This document shows positions 48,193 through 60,131 of a stretch of 64,000 nt of DNA, one piece after another. Position 1 is the stretch's first letter; each line of letters starts with the position of its first letter. Made by a program: the position numbers and the translations under genes. Below the pieces are notes generated by a model, which was not told where the DNA came from, made no database searches, and saw nothing but the letters and a program-made list of their open reading frames with translations. Origin of the DNA: Adineta steineri (lineage: Eukaryota > Rotifera > Eurotatoria > Adinetida > Adinetidae); contig CAJNOI010000026.1 of assembly GCA_905250115.1 (NCBI GenBank), forward strand, positions 301,077-365,076, written 5' to 3'.

Positions 48193-49801
48193 CTAATGAA
48201 TTAAAAAGGTCAAACATTGATAATGTGTATCAATTGCTTCCGAATAATATTTTATAGCATCATTATAATTGCGTATACGATCACAAAGATCTCCTATATT
48301 ACGTAATGTTGTTACTGTACTCCACTGTGCTGAAAATGATGCATGATGATTGATACTAAGAGCTTGTTCATGAAGTTTAAATGCCATATCATAATTACAT
48401 AAACGTGAATATGCAAGTCCTAAGTTACGATAACTTTGAGCAAGAAGTATATCATCAGCTGGTAAATATTGTTCTCTTATATTCAATGAATCTTCCAATA
48501 ATTTAACAACTTCTACTTGCGTACCACAAACTAAATTAATAAACGCATAATTATTCATACAAGAAGCAACTTGTAATTTATCGAATGAATTTTTAACATC
48601 GATTTGACGATATATTTGTAAGACTCGTTCAGAATTATTCAAAATTTTCGTAATATCAGTTTGTTGCCATTGAACAAAACAATCAATATGTTGAATATAT
48701 GCCCAGTCGATCGGTTTATAAGCTAACCATGATAATTTTTGTCGATCATCTAAATTGTTTGTACATGAATTTGAAGACATTTTGTATGGTATTGTTTGAA
48801 ATTGTTCCATACATGTAAGATTTTCAGTTGTAGCTGTAAATTTACATAACCAGATATCGTTAGATGTATCTAATGTTAACTTATCAATTCGAAATTTACT
48901 ACCAATATTAAATAGAACTTCAGATTCTCCACTAAAATTACTCATATGCATAATATCAGCAGCAATAACTTCAGATAAATTCAAGTCTACATTGATCTCC
49001 AATAATATTGATCGTGAATTTTCATTTTGTCCTTCAGATGGTGATGCAAATGCTAATGCAATACTCTTTTCTCGACTTGTTGACATAAAAGATTTAATAG
49101 CAATAACATGACCAACGAGATTTTGTAAAATATTTAATTCTTCATCAGATTGTCGAAAACCACGATATAAAACAGTTTTTTTCATCATTTTTGGTTGTTC
49201 ATATTTTAATGCACGAATTTGTGTACTTAGATTGGAAATAAAAAGACGTAGTGAATAACATTTATCAATATCTCCACAGCGTAACGTATGATTTATCCAT
49301 CGATAAACAAAAGATTCTTTTGTGTACCAAAGAATAGCATCTTCGGGTCGATAATTTTCTATGAAATTTCGAATATCTGTTAATGTATTATTATTGGCAT
49401 AGAGTTGTAGACAAAAGTCAATCATTGCCGACTTAGCAAGTGCACTTTCATGTATCGTTGAAAATACAGTTTGTAATAGTTGCTTGTAATTATATACATT
49501 TGGTTGGAATAATTGAAATTGAATCGATAAATTTGATTTTGAATGAATATATTGTTTTGTTTCTATAACTTTATCGATTGTATAATAAGAATTGGTTGAT
49601 TGTTTGCAACGATTCTTTTCAAAGTTCTCGACCTGTTCAGATGAGAGACTATGTCGAAAACGTTTTTCAACATAATTTTTTCTATATTCATAAGAACGTC
49701 TGACAAGCATTACACCCTTTAAAAGACCAGCATCTGTAATATTTCTCAATGGCGGTTTGTGCCATCAAATTTTTCTGTTTTTTTCTTTTCGATCGCTCCA
49801 T
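48193..49801 (-). CDS. mono-ADP-ribosyltransferase (R-S-ExE) with C-terminal TPR repeats
   Basis: Transfers ADP-ribose from NAD+ to a protein, probably arginine, as the ExE form suggests. The main frame runs to 48193. The catalytic triad is complete: Arg in TVLYRGF (about residue 196 of the 518-codon frame), the STS motif in SFMSTSREKS (220-226) and E-S-E in FSGESEVLF (275-277). Residues about 400-510 form TPR units (NLGLAYSRLCNYDMAFKLHEQAL, then GDLCDRIRNYNDAIKYYSEAI). The 5' end is unsettled. The first in-frame ATG is at 49710 (MLVRRSYEYRK). A better start at 49801 (MERSKRKKQKN...) reads AIEKYYRCWSFKG in another frame and would join with a one-base change in TTTTAAAGGG near 49715-49724. This ART-TPR layout recurs in bdelloids. 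No signal peptide, so intracellular. Confidence 0.85.
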
Positions 49802-50492
49802 GTTTTATATTACAATGGCACATGATCTAACGACACACTAATCTCAATATTTCTTATCGTATTACGACGCCACAAAAGTAATAAAAAATAAAAATAGATA
49901 TGGTCCATAGTCCATTGCGTGGTTATTTATTGAAAAGCGGCGTAGTACTCACAACGCAATTATAGTACATTTTTCAATCGACATTTGTATCAAATGTACG
50001 TCATATCCAATCTACGAAAATGTCAAGCTATTGAGTATATAAAACACGTGTTTTTGCGTATTTTTGGTTATAAAAAACATTATTTCGTATAGTTGCGATG
50101 TGTTAAAACAAAGCATTCATACAAGGATGACTAATTCATTCATTATTTTCTATTATAGTTCAAATAATTATAATATATCGATACTTAATATATTATCGAA
50201 TAAAAAAAAAGAACTGGAATTTGCAGATGTGTCCTTTTTCTAGAATTATTTTTTTTATATAATAAAAATAACACAAATAAAAATTGTTTATTTAATATGT
50301 CCTGGAATATGTTCTCAGTTTTGAATCGATGCAAAAACATTGTACTTGTTATTTGACTTTCTTTTACGCATATAATTGTTTATCATTGAGTCTTAAAAAG
50401 GTGACAATGTTAGTAAAATTCTTATTATATTTTACTAATTCATTTTTTTTATTCTATATGAAAATATATTTTCTTTCAGTGTAAAATAAAAT
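49802..50492. other. divergent intergenic stretch
   Basis: Lies between the divergently transcribed ADP-ribosyltransferase and PAN-protein genes, so it should contain both promoters. No defined element can be named. Confidence 0.45.
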
Positions 50493-51563
50493 ATGTATTT
50501 TTTATTAATTTATTTATTTATTCCTATTGTCAATAATCTTGTGACAGTTGAAATTCATCGAAAATCAATTTATCAACCGTTTTCATCATGTTCTTTTATT
50601 CGTAATATTTCATGGTCGAACGATGTATCAATTCAATCATGTACATGGGAGTGTGTTCAAGAATATAATTGTCAAACAGCTGTGTATTATAATGATGCTA
50701 AAAATTGTTTATTATATGCTGATATATGTCAAACAAATTTCATACAATCATCTGGAAATATTTCAGCAAGTGTTATTTGTTTTCAAAAAACTCACAGTGA
50801 TCAATATAATGTGGAAAAAAAATATGATATTAAATATTTTATTTTTTAGACACTCTTATTACTATGTGTTCAACAACTATGACAACAAATCAAATAGATA
50901 CAGAGTCGTCATATACAAGCATGATGACCACGACAGAAGAAAGTATGTAGATAGATCTTGTTTTAAATATTCGTTTTTAGACAGCATTCAATTTGAAATA
51001 TTTGATCTTGTCCTACGATAGAACGAGAAAAATTCTTTATTGACTTTAATATGTCTTACAAATAAATTATATCAAACCTGTATCTTTAATTTTAATGTAT
51101 AATGCTTTATAAAAATTGAATAAAATTTTGCAACATTAAAAGAACATAAATTATTTATATTTTCTTTAACTTTTTTCAAATAGCATTATTATCAACCACT
51201 TTAACTACTACAGTTACACCTATCAATACTACGATCATAACAACAAATCCTGTCATATGTAAGAATCTTTTATTGTTTTTCCTCTCTTTTTTACAGTAAC
51301 ATGTACTTATAGATACAACAGAATCTTCTTATGTATGTGGTAACATGACAGTTCTTAAAGGAATCGATTTAGTTTCTGGATTTATGGATCTTCGTCAAGT
51401 TCATAGTTTTGCTGAATGTTGTACGTGGTGTCAATCTAATAGTAGTTGTGTTTCGTATACATGGAATATACCTACAAGCGCAGGATCTATTTCATGGTGT
51501 TATATAAAAGACCATGTTCCATCTTCTTCTAATAATCCATTAGTCATCAGTGCACATTACTAA
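50493..51563 (+). CDS. secreted protein: PAN-like head, Thr-rich linker, PAN/apple tail (240 aa, 4 exons)
   Basis: Exons 50493-50796, 50850-50942, 51184-51258 and 51313-51563, every intron in phase 1. Signal peptide MYFLLIYLFIPIVNNLVTVE. Head domain (about 20-100) with eight Cys and the core SCTWECVQEYNCQTAVYYND then C, close to PAN/apple spacing (CxxxCxxxxxCxxAxY). Exons 2 and 3 encode only a Ser/Thr-rich linker (TMTTNQ..., TTLTTTVTPINTT) likely to be O-glycosylated. Exon 4 encodes a second PAN-type module (AECCTWCQSNSSCVSYTWN...WCYIKDH). PAN modules bind proteins or glycans; the partner is unknown. The first exon is the same length (304 nt) as that of the gene at 58.0 kb and clearly paralogous. 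Confidence 0.85.
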
Positions 51564-52413
51564 AACAATTTCTAATTTAAATAATACAATATAAAACAAA
51601 GTTAAATAATGGACAGGTTAGAATAAATATTTACGCTTTACATAAGACTATTTTCTTTGTAGTTGCACTTTTCATGCTCGATTCTTTTATATATTTTATT
51701 TGGTTAATGAAATGTGCAGTGTGACCATTTAATCTGACTCATCCATTATTATATATTGTATTATTTTTTTCTCATTCTTTTACTTTGTTCACTACTTTTC
51801 GAAAAAATTGTTCTGTTGATGAATAACAAAACAAATAAATTCAAAAATAACAAAAAAAACTATTCTTTTCTATTTATATTACGATACAACGACAGATGAA
51901 CAATTTTATGAAAGTTTTCAGTCATTAATGAATCACATCAATTGTAAATATTAATATGACCTTTCGTTTTAGTTTTAGTTTTTCTTTTTCATCTCTGCCT
52001 AAAGCTGTGAGGTCTGATCTTTCATTCAACTCTATATATTCTCATCTCCCAAAATAGTGAGGTATTTCTTTTTGAAGAGCCAAAATACTTTCGAAGATTA
52101 ATTCTCAATAATAAATAATCATTAGTCAGTGATTCAAATTTGATAAATATTTTAAACTTTGTGAAATATTTTTTGATAATATAATATATTTTTTTGTTTA
52201 TCGTCTCATACATATTTCTGGCAGTTGATTGATAGGCATTACTTTCAATATTAATCTAGATATTACAATAAGAAAAATAACGTCTAATAATAAGCTTACT
52301 CTTACTAAAATTATATGTCCATAAAATCAATATCTACATAAATAGTAAACAAACACACAACAGGTTATTCCATTCTTTTATTATAATATTTAATACTATA
52401 GTTTCTTCTATAG
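51564..52413. other. intergenic stretch between convergent genes
   Basis: Contains the 3' flanks of the PAN protein and the amidohydrolase. AT-rich; no further feature. Confidence 0.45.
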
Positions 52414-53590
52414 TTAATCTTGTATTTTACCAGGAAATAATATCTTTGCATTTCCACGATTGATACTTTGCCATAGATTTTCAAACTTATCGATTTTATT
52501 CTTTTGAAAAAATGAATCAAGACTTTTTGTAGTATCAATGACTGCAGGAAGAGGAGCATAAGGTACATCACTGCCGAATAGAATTTTACATGGATCAGCA
52601 AATTCCAATAATGCCATAAGTTGAGGTATACTCGATGATAAAGCTGTATCATAGTAGAATGAGCGAAAATCAGTTAAAATTTGGTGAGATTGACGTGAAC
52701 ATTGAAGAGATGGAATGCTACCTGCCATTGCTATACGTTGTGCAAGAAATGGAAGAGTACCTCCAGCATGTGAAAGAATAATTTTTACATTAGGAAATGC
52801 AGCACGTGTTCCAGTAAGAACAATATCAGATGCTGTTCGAGTTGTTTCTTGAGGATAATCAATTAATGGTTGTGGTAGATAACGATTAACCATAGGTGTT
52901 GGTGCTTCACTTGGATGAATAAAAACAACAGATTTCAATTCATTTAATTTAGTCCATATTGATCGAAATAATGGATGACCAAGATATTGACCAAGTCCAT
53001 AGCTAGTAAATAATGTATATCCATCGGGTTTCATTGTTGAATGAACATATTCAATTTCATTTAGAGTACCTTCAACATCTGTTAATGGAGGAAGTGATGC
53101 AAAAAAACCAAATTGTTTAGAATTATTCTTTACTAAATCATTGGAAAATTCATTAAGCTTTCTTGCAAGAATTCTGCCTTTCTTTTTATCATTTTCATAA
53201 ATCTTGGTACCAGGTGCAGTTATTGAAACAATAGCAGTTTCAATATTTAAATGAGACATATGTTCTTTAGCTTCTTCAACAGACCATTTTGGAGTTAACC
53301 ATCCGCTTGGATCACCACCTGTTTCTTCCACTGCCTTAGCATAAAATTCAGGAATAATATGATGATGAGTATCAATACGACGAGGGTTTTTATTATTAGA
53401 GATATTATCAGTAGTCTTAGTTTTGTTTTCTAAAATAAAAATCTTGTCAATCATATCTTTCATGTTTGAAATAACTCATAGTCTTACCAATGGATTCTAT
53501 ATTCATATGAATTTTGGATGTTTGACAGACAATCGATGATATAATTGACTGTAATGGACGTTTAAATAGTGAATGTAATGAAAATGCCAT
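52414..53590 (-). CDS. ACMSD-like amidohydrolase (amidohydrolase-2 decarboxylase family), 372 aa, 2 exons
   Basis: Exon 1 (53590-53488) encodes MAFSLHSLFKRPLQSIISSI and on, a basic, hydroxylated, acid-free presequence that could target mitochondria. A 58-nt phase-1 intron follows, then exon 2 (53429-52414). An apparent ATG further downstream (MKDMIDKIF) lies inside the intron and is not the start. The TIM-barrel metal site is visible: IDTHHHIIPEF (H56, H58), VFIHPSEAP (His), IILSHAGGTLPF (His) and LFGSDVPYAP (D322). The family includes aminocarboxymuconate-semialdehyde decarboxylase of the kynurenine route, uracil-5-carboxylate decarboxylase and 2,3-dihydroxybenzoate decarboxylase. Substrate is not resolvable. 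The sequence resembles the bacterial and fungal branch as much as animal ACMSD, so transfer is possible. Confidence 0.88.
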
Positions 53591-54456
53591 TGAGAAATAT
53601 CAAACAATAATATAGTTAATTAATTCAAATCTGAAAAGTTCAATACATTTTAATTTCGTTTGAGAATGATAAATGCAACATTCTAATTGTATAGCAAAAC
53701 AAAACAATCGTTACCAGATACTACTCTTTCGATATAGAACAATACCTTTTTTTTTACAAAAACGAATTACATAATATATCGAATGAGTTTAAACAATAGA
53801 ACTAAGCTCCTTGGTTATTTTAACAAACGAATACTTGAATAATTAATAGAGAGAACGTATCGATCAGTGACATCTACGAACAAACATCTGATTTTTGATC
53901 TTTATCGAAAGTATTTTACAATTGATTGTTTCACATACGAAACCTCAAGAATAATTTAAAGCTAGAAAAGTTTTCATTTATAAACATACAATCATTTGTG
54001 ATTTATACTTATAATATCATTAAAATCTTAGCTGGAAGATGTTTAATACTTGCACGTATATATCTAATACGATGAATCTATAAGCTATACTCTATGAATC
54101 AGAAGTTCACAAGAATCTGTGTTTTACTGAGTCACTTTTAAATTATACAATGACAAATATGATATATATGTGTAAATGATATCTCTTTATTGTTTATTCG
54201 ATTTAAACTATTTGTTATATTTACTTATTGTACTATAGGTTCAATCAAGAACAACACAGGAATCATAGCTTAACAGCATAACTTAAATCGAAAGTTAATG
54301 AGTGCCATCTTTTATTCAGAAAATAATACCGAAATGGTACACTATTTTTTTTTTGTTATAAATTAATGTAAGCATGAAGCAATAAAAAAAAAGACAAATG
54401 TTCGAAAATGTACTTTAAGTCTGTATTGTCTTCATTCATGGATGAAGTTTTGTTAA
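53591..54456. other. intergenic stretch
   Basis: AT-rich 5' flank of the amidohydrolase and 3' flank of the NHL protein. No feature seen. Confidence 0.45.
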
Positions 54457-56631
54457 TTAGTAATGTACAAACTTTTGCACTCGATAATTACCATAGTCAA
54501 CTACGTATATATTGAGTTGACTGTCGAGAGCGAACGAAGATGGAGTATTAAGTAGTTGAGAAGTGTTACCTGATATACCCGTGACACCGATAATAGTTTG
54601 TCCACTCGATTGACCAGCTAAAAATAATTGTATTCTCTGATTACCTTCGTCAGACACATACATGTTGCCTGTTGGATCTAGTGTAACATCACTGGGATTA
54701 TATAATAATGTCGATGTGCTGCCATACAAACCAGTACTACTTCCTGCGAGTAATGTCCAGCTAGTAGCACCCAATACCCAACGAACAATATTATGAGCAG
54801 CATTGTTTGCAATAATGAGACTGTTCGTTGATGATTCAAAATAAATACCTCTAGGATTATATAATTGTGAACTGTTCGTTCCTCCTCCATGACCACCAGC
54901 AACTACAGTACCTGATGTTGCGTTTGCTAAGTATTTCATGATTCGATGATTACCAGCGTCTGATATATAGAGCGTGCTCACGTTTATATCAATTGCTAGA
55001 CCAATTGGAGATGATAGTTGATTGTTACCACTACCAGCACTACCTATAAGTATATTCATATATGGTTTTTCTTTATTCGAGAACTATTTTTAATAAGATT
55101 ACTTACCATTACCGGCTACTAATGTTGCAGATGTTGCATTCATAGTCCAGTGAACGACTCTATGATTCCCTCCATCTACAATGAAAAGATTACCCTTTGC
55201 ATCAAGTGCCAAATCACTTGGATAACTCAAATATTTTAATGTAATGCCTGTTGATGCATTAGATTGTCCTGCCACAGTGACACCAGTCGACGCATTTACC
55301 ACCCATTTTTGAACTCGCTGGTTTGGTTGATCAGTAACATAAAGTGCTCTCGCCGAATCTAACACCAAACAAAATGGATGATTGAATTTATTGGCTGTTA
55401 CACCTTGTACATCTGTAACTCCAGCAACCGTAATGCCTGATGTATTCCAGCTAGTCACAAAGCTAGTAGCTACAATAATGAATAAATGAAATCGTTTTAT
55501 TTTTGTTCCATATTTAATTATGTATTCATTGATTTTTTACGAACGATTCTCACAGAGCAAAGAAGGAACATAGTTTAAAAAAATAGAAATCAATCTTAAT
55601 TAGAATTGGAGAGAAAAAAAACATTTCTTTTTCTGTTCATTTTTTGAAACAAGTATCGTTCGCAACCAACGAGAAACAAGCGGACTTCTGTGCTTCTGAG
55701 GTACATAAAAGTACCGAGAAAGTACGCTTGTTCCCTCTTACTCGCAACTCTGATAGTTTTTTTTGAGCTGAAGTAAACATTTGAGTCTTTCTGGAATAAA
55801 AAAGTCTAAAATAGTAGTTACTTGGACTGATACTGGTAGCCATTGTACTGGTGGCCATATTCGTGGTTGGTGCGATTGCAGTAGAAGTTAAACTTGAAGT
55901 ACCTATAAAAAATAATAAAAGTTATAAAAGACTATGTGATTATTATGTTACAATTATAGTGATGAATATATTTTCCTTATGCCTCAATTGATCGACTCAT
56001 AGATGATAAACCGTTACTAACATGATTTTTCTCTCGATGAATCAACTAACATAAACAATTTTTTACTAGAGTTTTGATTCGAACGGTGGGAAAAATATAA
56101 AAGCTATTATATATGCAAAATTCATTTGGTATCAAATCTTCTTGATGAACTGAAGCAATGACCTGTAACTATTCTTTAGTACATATGATCATTGATATAA
56201 TAAATAGGATTTTATTTCTTATTTGAAACTTTTTGTATTAACAATCACTTACTCGTGATTGCCACTGTTGATGTTGTAATCATTGTCGTTTGCGATAATA
56301 TCGTTGTGTTTATCAAAGGTGGCAACGAGAAAAAATACAAATCATTTGTGGAATTCGATTGAATTGAATAGTTTGTTGTATAATTCGAATATAACAAACA
56401 TAAATTTATATTTCTTAAACAATTGACAGCAACAAAAGTAGTTACTGCTGATCTCATTGCGTAGCATAGACATTCTTGACAACTATTCGTATAATAAAAT
56501 GAGATTGGCAGACTAATATTTGAAGGTAATGGAGTATATATTTGATTCAATAATTTTCCAATTTGAATGCTAGAGCTTACAAGTATTGTATTGCAAGAAA
56601 GAACAATAAAAAATATTCTCCAACCAAGCAT
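54457..56631 (-). CDS. secreted NHL-repeat protein with Cys-rich head and Thr-rich linker (469 aa, 4 exons)
   Basis: Exons 56631-56253, 55902-55822, 55469-55107 and 55043-54457, all introns phase 1. Signal peptide MLGWRIFFIVLSCNTILVSS. Head (about 20-105) with the Cys pattern CQECLCYA...NCLRNINLCLLYS, reminiscent of the PAN-like heads of the two flanking genes but much more diverged. A Thr/Ser-rich linker (TTMITTSTVAITS then TSSLTSTAIAPTTNM) spans exon 2. Exons 3-4 encode about eight NHL units of a beta-propeller, recognisable by P-x-x-L-x-x-D...LYVTD..N.RV.KW patterns such as PSDLALDAKGNLFIVDGGNH and PIGLAIDINVSTLYISDAGN. NHL propellers bind proteins, RNA or glycans; secretion here suggests an extracellular ligand. 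Confidence 0.9.
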
Positions 56632-58018
56632 GATTACAGATTTATGTACTTGCAGTTTTATTTTTTCAAAATGTCAGCTTGAATGATTCTAGGAAACTAA
56701 TGTCTCTATTTCTTTTATATATTCGCAGAAGAGCATTTATGCATAATGACAAAAAACAATTACATCATCAACATTAAGTGACAGATAAGTGTTAGTGCAT
56801 TTTATTTTTGAATGAGAAATATTTTTTGCAAGTATATTAATTATGAAAAGAAAATGCATGACAATATCATTTAAAACAAATTCTTCTTGAAATTTTTATT
56901 CCGACGATTATTTTCATAAAAATTAAATGTACAAAAAGATACCTACTTTAATAATGTAATTTAGGATAATATAGTTATGATTTTCATATAGTTTCGATAT
57001 TGCAGTATTTTTAACTATTATCATTATGTTTATCATTGTCGTTGTGAAAATAATATTTAAATAAATTTTGTTTTTATTTTCTAACTGATTTATATGTTGA
57101 AGGACATATACATCTGAGAAGAGTACTCTCATCGAACATGTAAATAATGATATCTAATTGCTTGCCAATAGATCCTCGAAAGAAATAGTTATTTATATTC
57201 GACTATAATATATTTTTTGAGCATTTTCGATTTCAATGAAAATAAAAAGCAAAGATCAATATATAAGTAATAATGTCAATTTCATAGAACTATATTATAT
57301 TTTTACATCATTGCCAATATTGTACATAAGGATGTAAGTATGAGTAATGAATCGTAATCATTGAACACTGCGTATAACTCTGTTAATTTCTTACTGACAC
57401 CTACATCCTTCAAGATACTCAATAAAAAAATTCTTAATGAACTATAAAAACAAAAAGTATGCTTTTATCATTGTTTATATATTATTATTCTTCCATATAT
57501 GTAAAATAGAAAAGAAAAGAGAATCATGTTTTAGAAGCTGTTCAAGTAGTAAAAATAAAAGTATATTTGCAACTATTATTAAATAAACGATTCTTTTTTC
57601 TGACAATGTTGATAATAGTCACATGATACAAAATTCGCTAACAATTGCTGTCTATATCATAGTACTATGATATAAACATTACTAAAGCTAAGAGACAATC
57701 CAATCTTATAGATAAAAAAGACGTATTTGTTTTTCACTCGAGAATCAATTTTGAATGAAAAGGAACATATCTTTATTGGAATAGAATATTTGTCTTTTCT
57801 GTACTATTAGAAAATGTTTGTTTAAGAAAAATATATCGCTTTCTCCATCGAATATCCAGAAATAAGAAATTAACAAATTTTTCTGGAAAAAATAAGATGT
57901 CCTATATTTCTATGCACTCGATCGTTTTTTTTTCATTGACTCTTTAAAAATTAATAACATCTTTCTTCGCTTTTATTTGCAACAAAGTGAGCATTCTCGT
58001 TGAACAACACCCTCAAAT
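56632..58018. other. divergent intergenic stretch
   Basis: Separates the minus-strand NHL protein from the plus-strand PAN-like protein and should carry both promoters. AT-rich; no coding or repeat feature is supported. Confidence 0.45.
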
Positions 58019-59444
58019 ATGTATTTCCCCGTAATCTACCTTTTTCTTCCTATAATTAATGCTCTTGTAATAAGTGAACTTCATCGATCTATGATTTACC
58101 GTCCTGTTTCTTTGTGTACCTTTATTCGTAATGCATCATTGCCAATTAATACATCCCTTCAATCATGCATTTGGGAATGTGTCTATGAAGATAGATGTCA
58201 AACGGCTGTTTATTTCAATGATGAAAACGTTTGTTCGATGTTTACCGAATCATGCAATCCAAATAGCATACAATCATCTGGAAATACTCGAGCAACTGTC
58301 ATATGTTATGGGAAAAATCAAGGTAAACTTAATTTCTGTTCTAAAATTCTATTTATCTGTTTTCATTAGGATCTACAACCATTTGTTCATCTTCGATATC
58401 ACCAAATCAAGCACAAACAGGTAAATCAATATTTTCTCTTATGTTGATAAGTATTGTGTAAAGTATGATGTTAAATTTAAGTTTAATCACTATTATTTTT
58501 GTGTTTTTGTTTTGCAAAATATGCTATCTTTAATAATAACCAAGTATAGTTAAAATACATTGTTTGCCATATAAAAATATTTTTCTACGTAGTCTTGTGG
58601 TAATCTATTAAAACATTGAAGCATTGTCTTTATGTAAGATCTGAATGACAATTAAAACCTTTTCATTTTTATTCCTTAATAGTCCTGTGCGAAAAATTCA
58701 CTGGAGAAATCTCGCAATATCGCCATTAGAAATGTCTGTCACGGTCGGTTTTCAATTTTTTAACGCGATGAAAATAAAAAGAAGTTAGATTCTATATGAG
58801 TACATTGCTTTCAAATGCTTCACTATGTTGAAATTTCATAATTGATTACATAATTAAAGCTTTATGTTGTAAATAATATTTTTCATTCAATTAAATTTAC
58901 TAATTAAATTCTGCACATTAAGCTTTTATATTTTAAATAATAATTTATTTTTATTATTGTAACAGCAACAACAACAACAGAATTAACAACAGTACCGGCA
59001 GCAACAACAGTAATGATGACAGCAATAGCAACATCGACTAGCACCTTGTGTCCAATTGTTAACTGTTCCGTTTTTCCATCTTTTCAAAATTTACCAGGTA
59101 AGGTTCAGGTAGAATCTCTCAATTTCAGTTGTAGTTCATCACTTGCCGATTTTTCTCTTATTCAAATGGTACAATGTAACCATGGCGAAACATATCAGAA
59201 CCAAGGTCAAACTTTCTCGTCTAGAGTGATGAACATGAGTTTTGTGCAAAATCCATCAAACATCATTTTCACTTGGTATTCTTTGCCGGGTCAAATAGTA
59301 GATATACAAGGCTTTCCATACCAGACCCAAGGACAATTTAAATTTCAAGGAGGTGGCTCCGCTCGTATAACAACGAATGATATATGGTTCATGAAAGTTC
59401 GATCTATTTGCGGCAGCATATCCAATTATTCTGGCACGTTTTGA
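58019..59444 (+). CDS. secreted protein: PAN-like head, Thr-rich linker, unknown C-terminal domain (277 aa, 3 exons)
   Basis: Exons 58019-58322, 58370-58420 and 58966-59444, both introns phase 1 (the second is 545 nt, long for this window). Signal peptide MYFPVIYLFLPIINALVISE. The head domain aligns without gaps to that of the 50.5-kb gene, with about half the residues identical by eye, including the CxWECVxExxCQTAVYxND core and the IQSSGN segment. A Thr/Ala-rich linker (TTTELTTVPAATTV...) follows. The C-terminal module (about 145 residues) has Cys-containing ends (LCPIVNCSVFPSF ... RSICGSISNYSG) and a Gln/Gly-rich middle (PYQTQGQFKFQGGGSARIT). It matches no family I know and is probably a beta-rich binding domain. 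Confidence 0.82.
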
Positions 59445-60131
59445 TTTATGATTATATTTTCAAACAAGCGTTATGACTACTTGCTTCTCTTGCTCGAAAA
59501 ATTCAAAAGATGTCCTATTCTTTTCTAATCGTTGAAATAAATTTATCTATAACCATTCTGCTATATCATCAAATATATCATTTATTTTCTGTTATATATC
59601 AATATATCTACATAAATAAATATAAATAAATAAGATGGACTATCTTTTGTCAAAATGCAAAACAGGAGTATTATCCGAAACAAATATTTTATTGAAACTA
59701 AACAGCTAATTGTAATATGCTTTTCGATCGTTTCAAAAATATATCACAATATTGTTGAAAAAGACTGAAACTGATTGATATTCAAAATAAAGTTTTTTAT
59801 CTGTTCATCTCAGTCACTCATATTCGAATGCAATCATAAGTAATTATTGATAAATCAGACAGTGTAGATGTTGATGGTAAGATGAAAAAAATGAGATTAG
59901 ATGATTACTTACACATCAACATTATAAATTATAAATTAAAAACAATAATTTTAGAATGACACATTTATTCTTTTAAAAAGACTGAAAAAGTAATAAATCA
60001 AATAAAAATAATTAGCACTTTAAAATTTTGATTTTTTTTTGTATAAAGTCTTGATTATCATATGGTCTAATTTGACAAAGATATCACAAAAAATGCTGAA
60101 ATAAACACGCAATCAAATAACATATATATCA
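59445..60131. other. intergenic stretch between convergent genes
   Basis: Contains 3' flanks with AATAAA-like sites near 59615. No other feature. Confidence 0.45.

Noticed and set aside
50548-51021. 157-codon plus-strand frame overlapping the PAN protein
   Set aside because: Alternative frame of the Cys-rich head exon; Ile/Met/His-rich and without features.
52365-52652. 95-codon minus-strand frame
   Set aside because: Shadow of the amidohydrolase in another frame.
55637-55858. 73-codon minus-strand frame
   Set aside because: Runs from the Thr-rich linker exon of the NHL protein into its intron; only the exon part is real.
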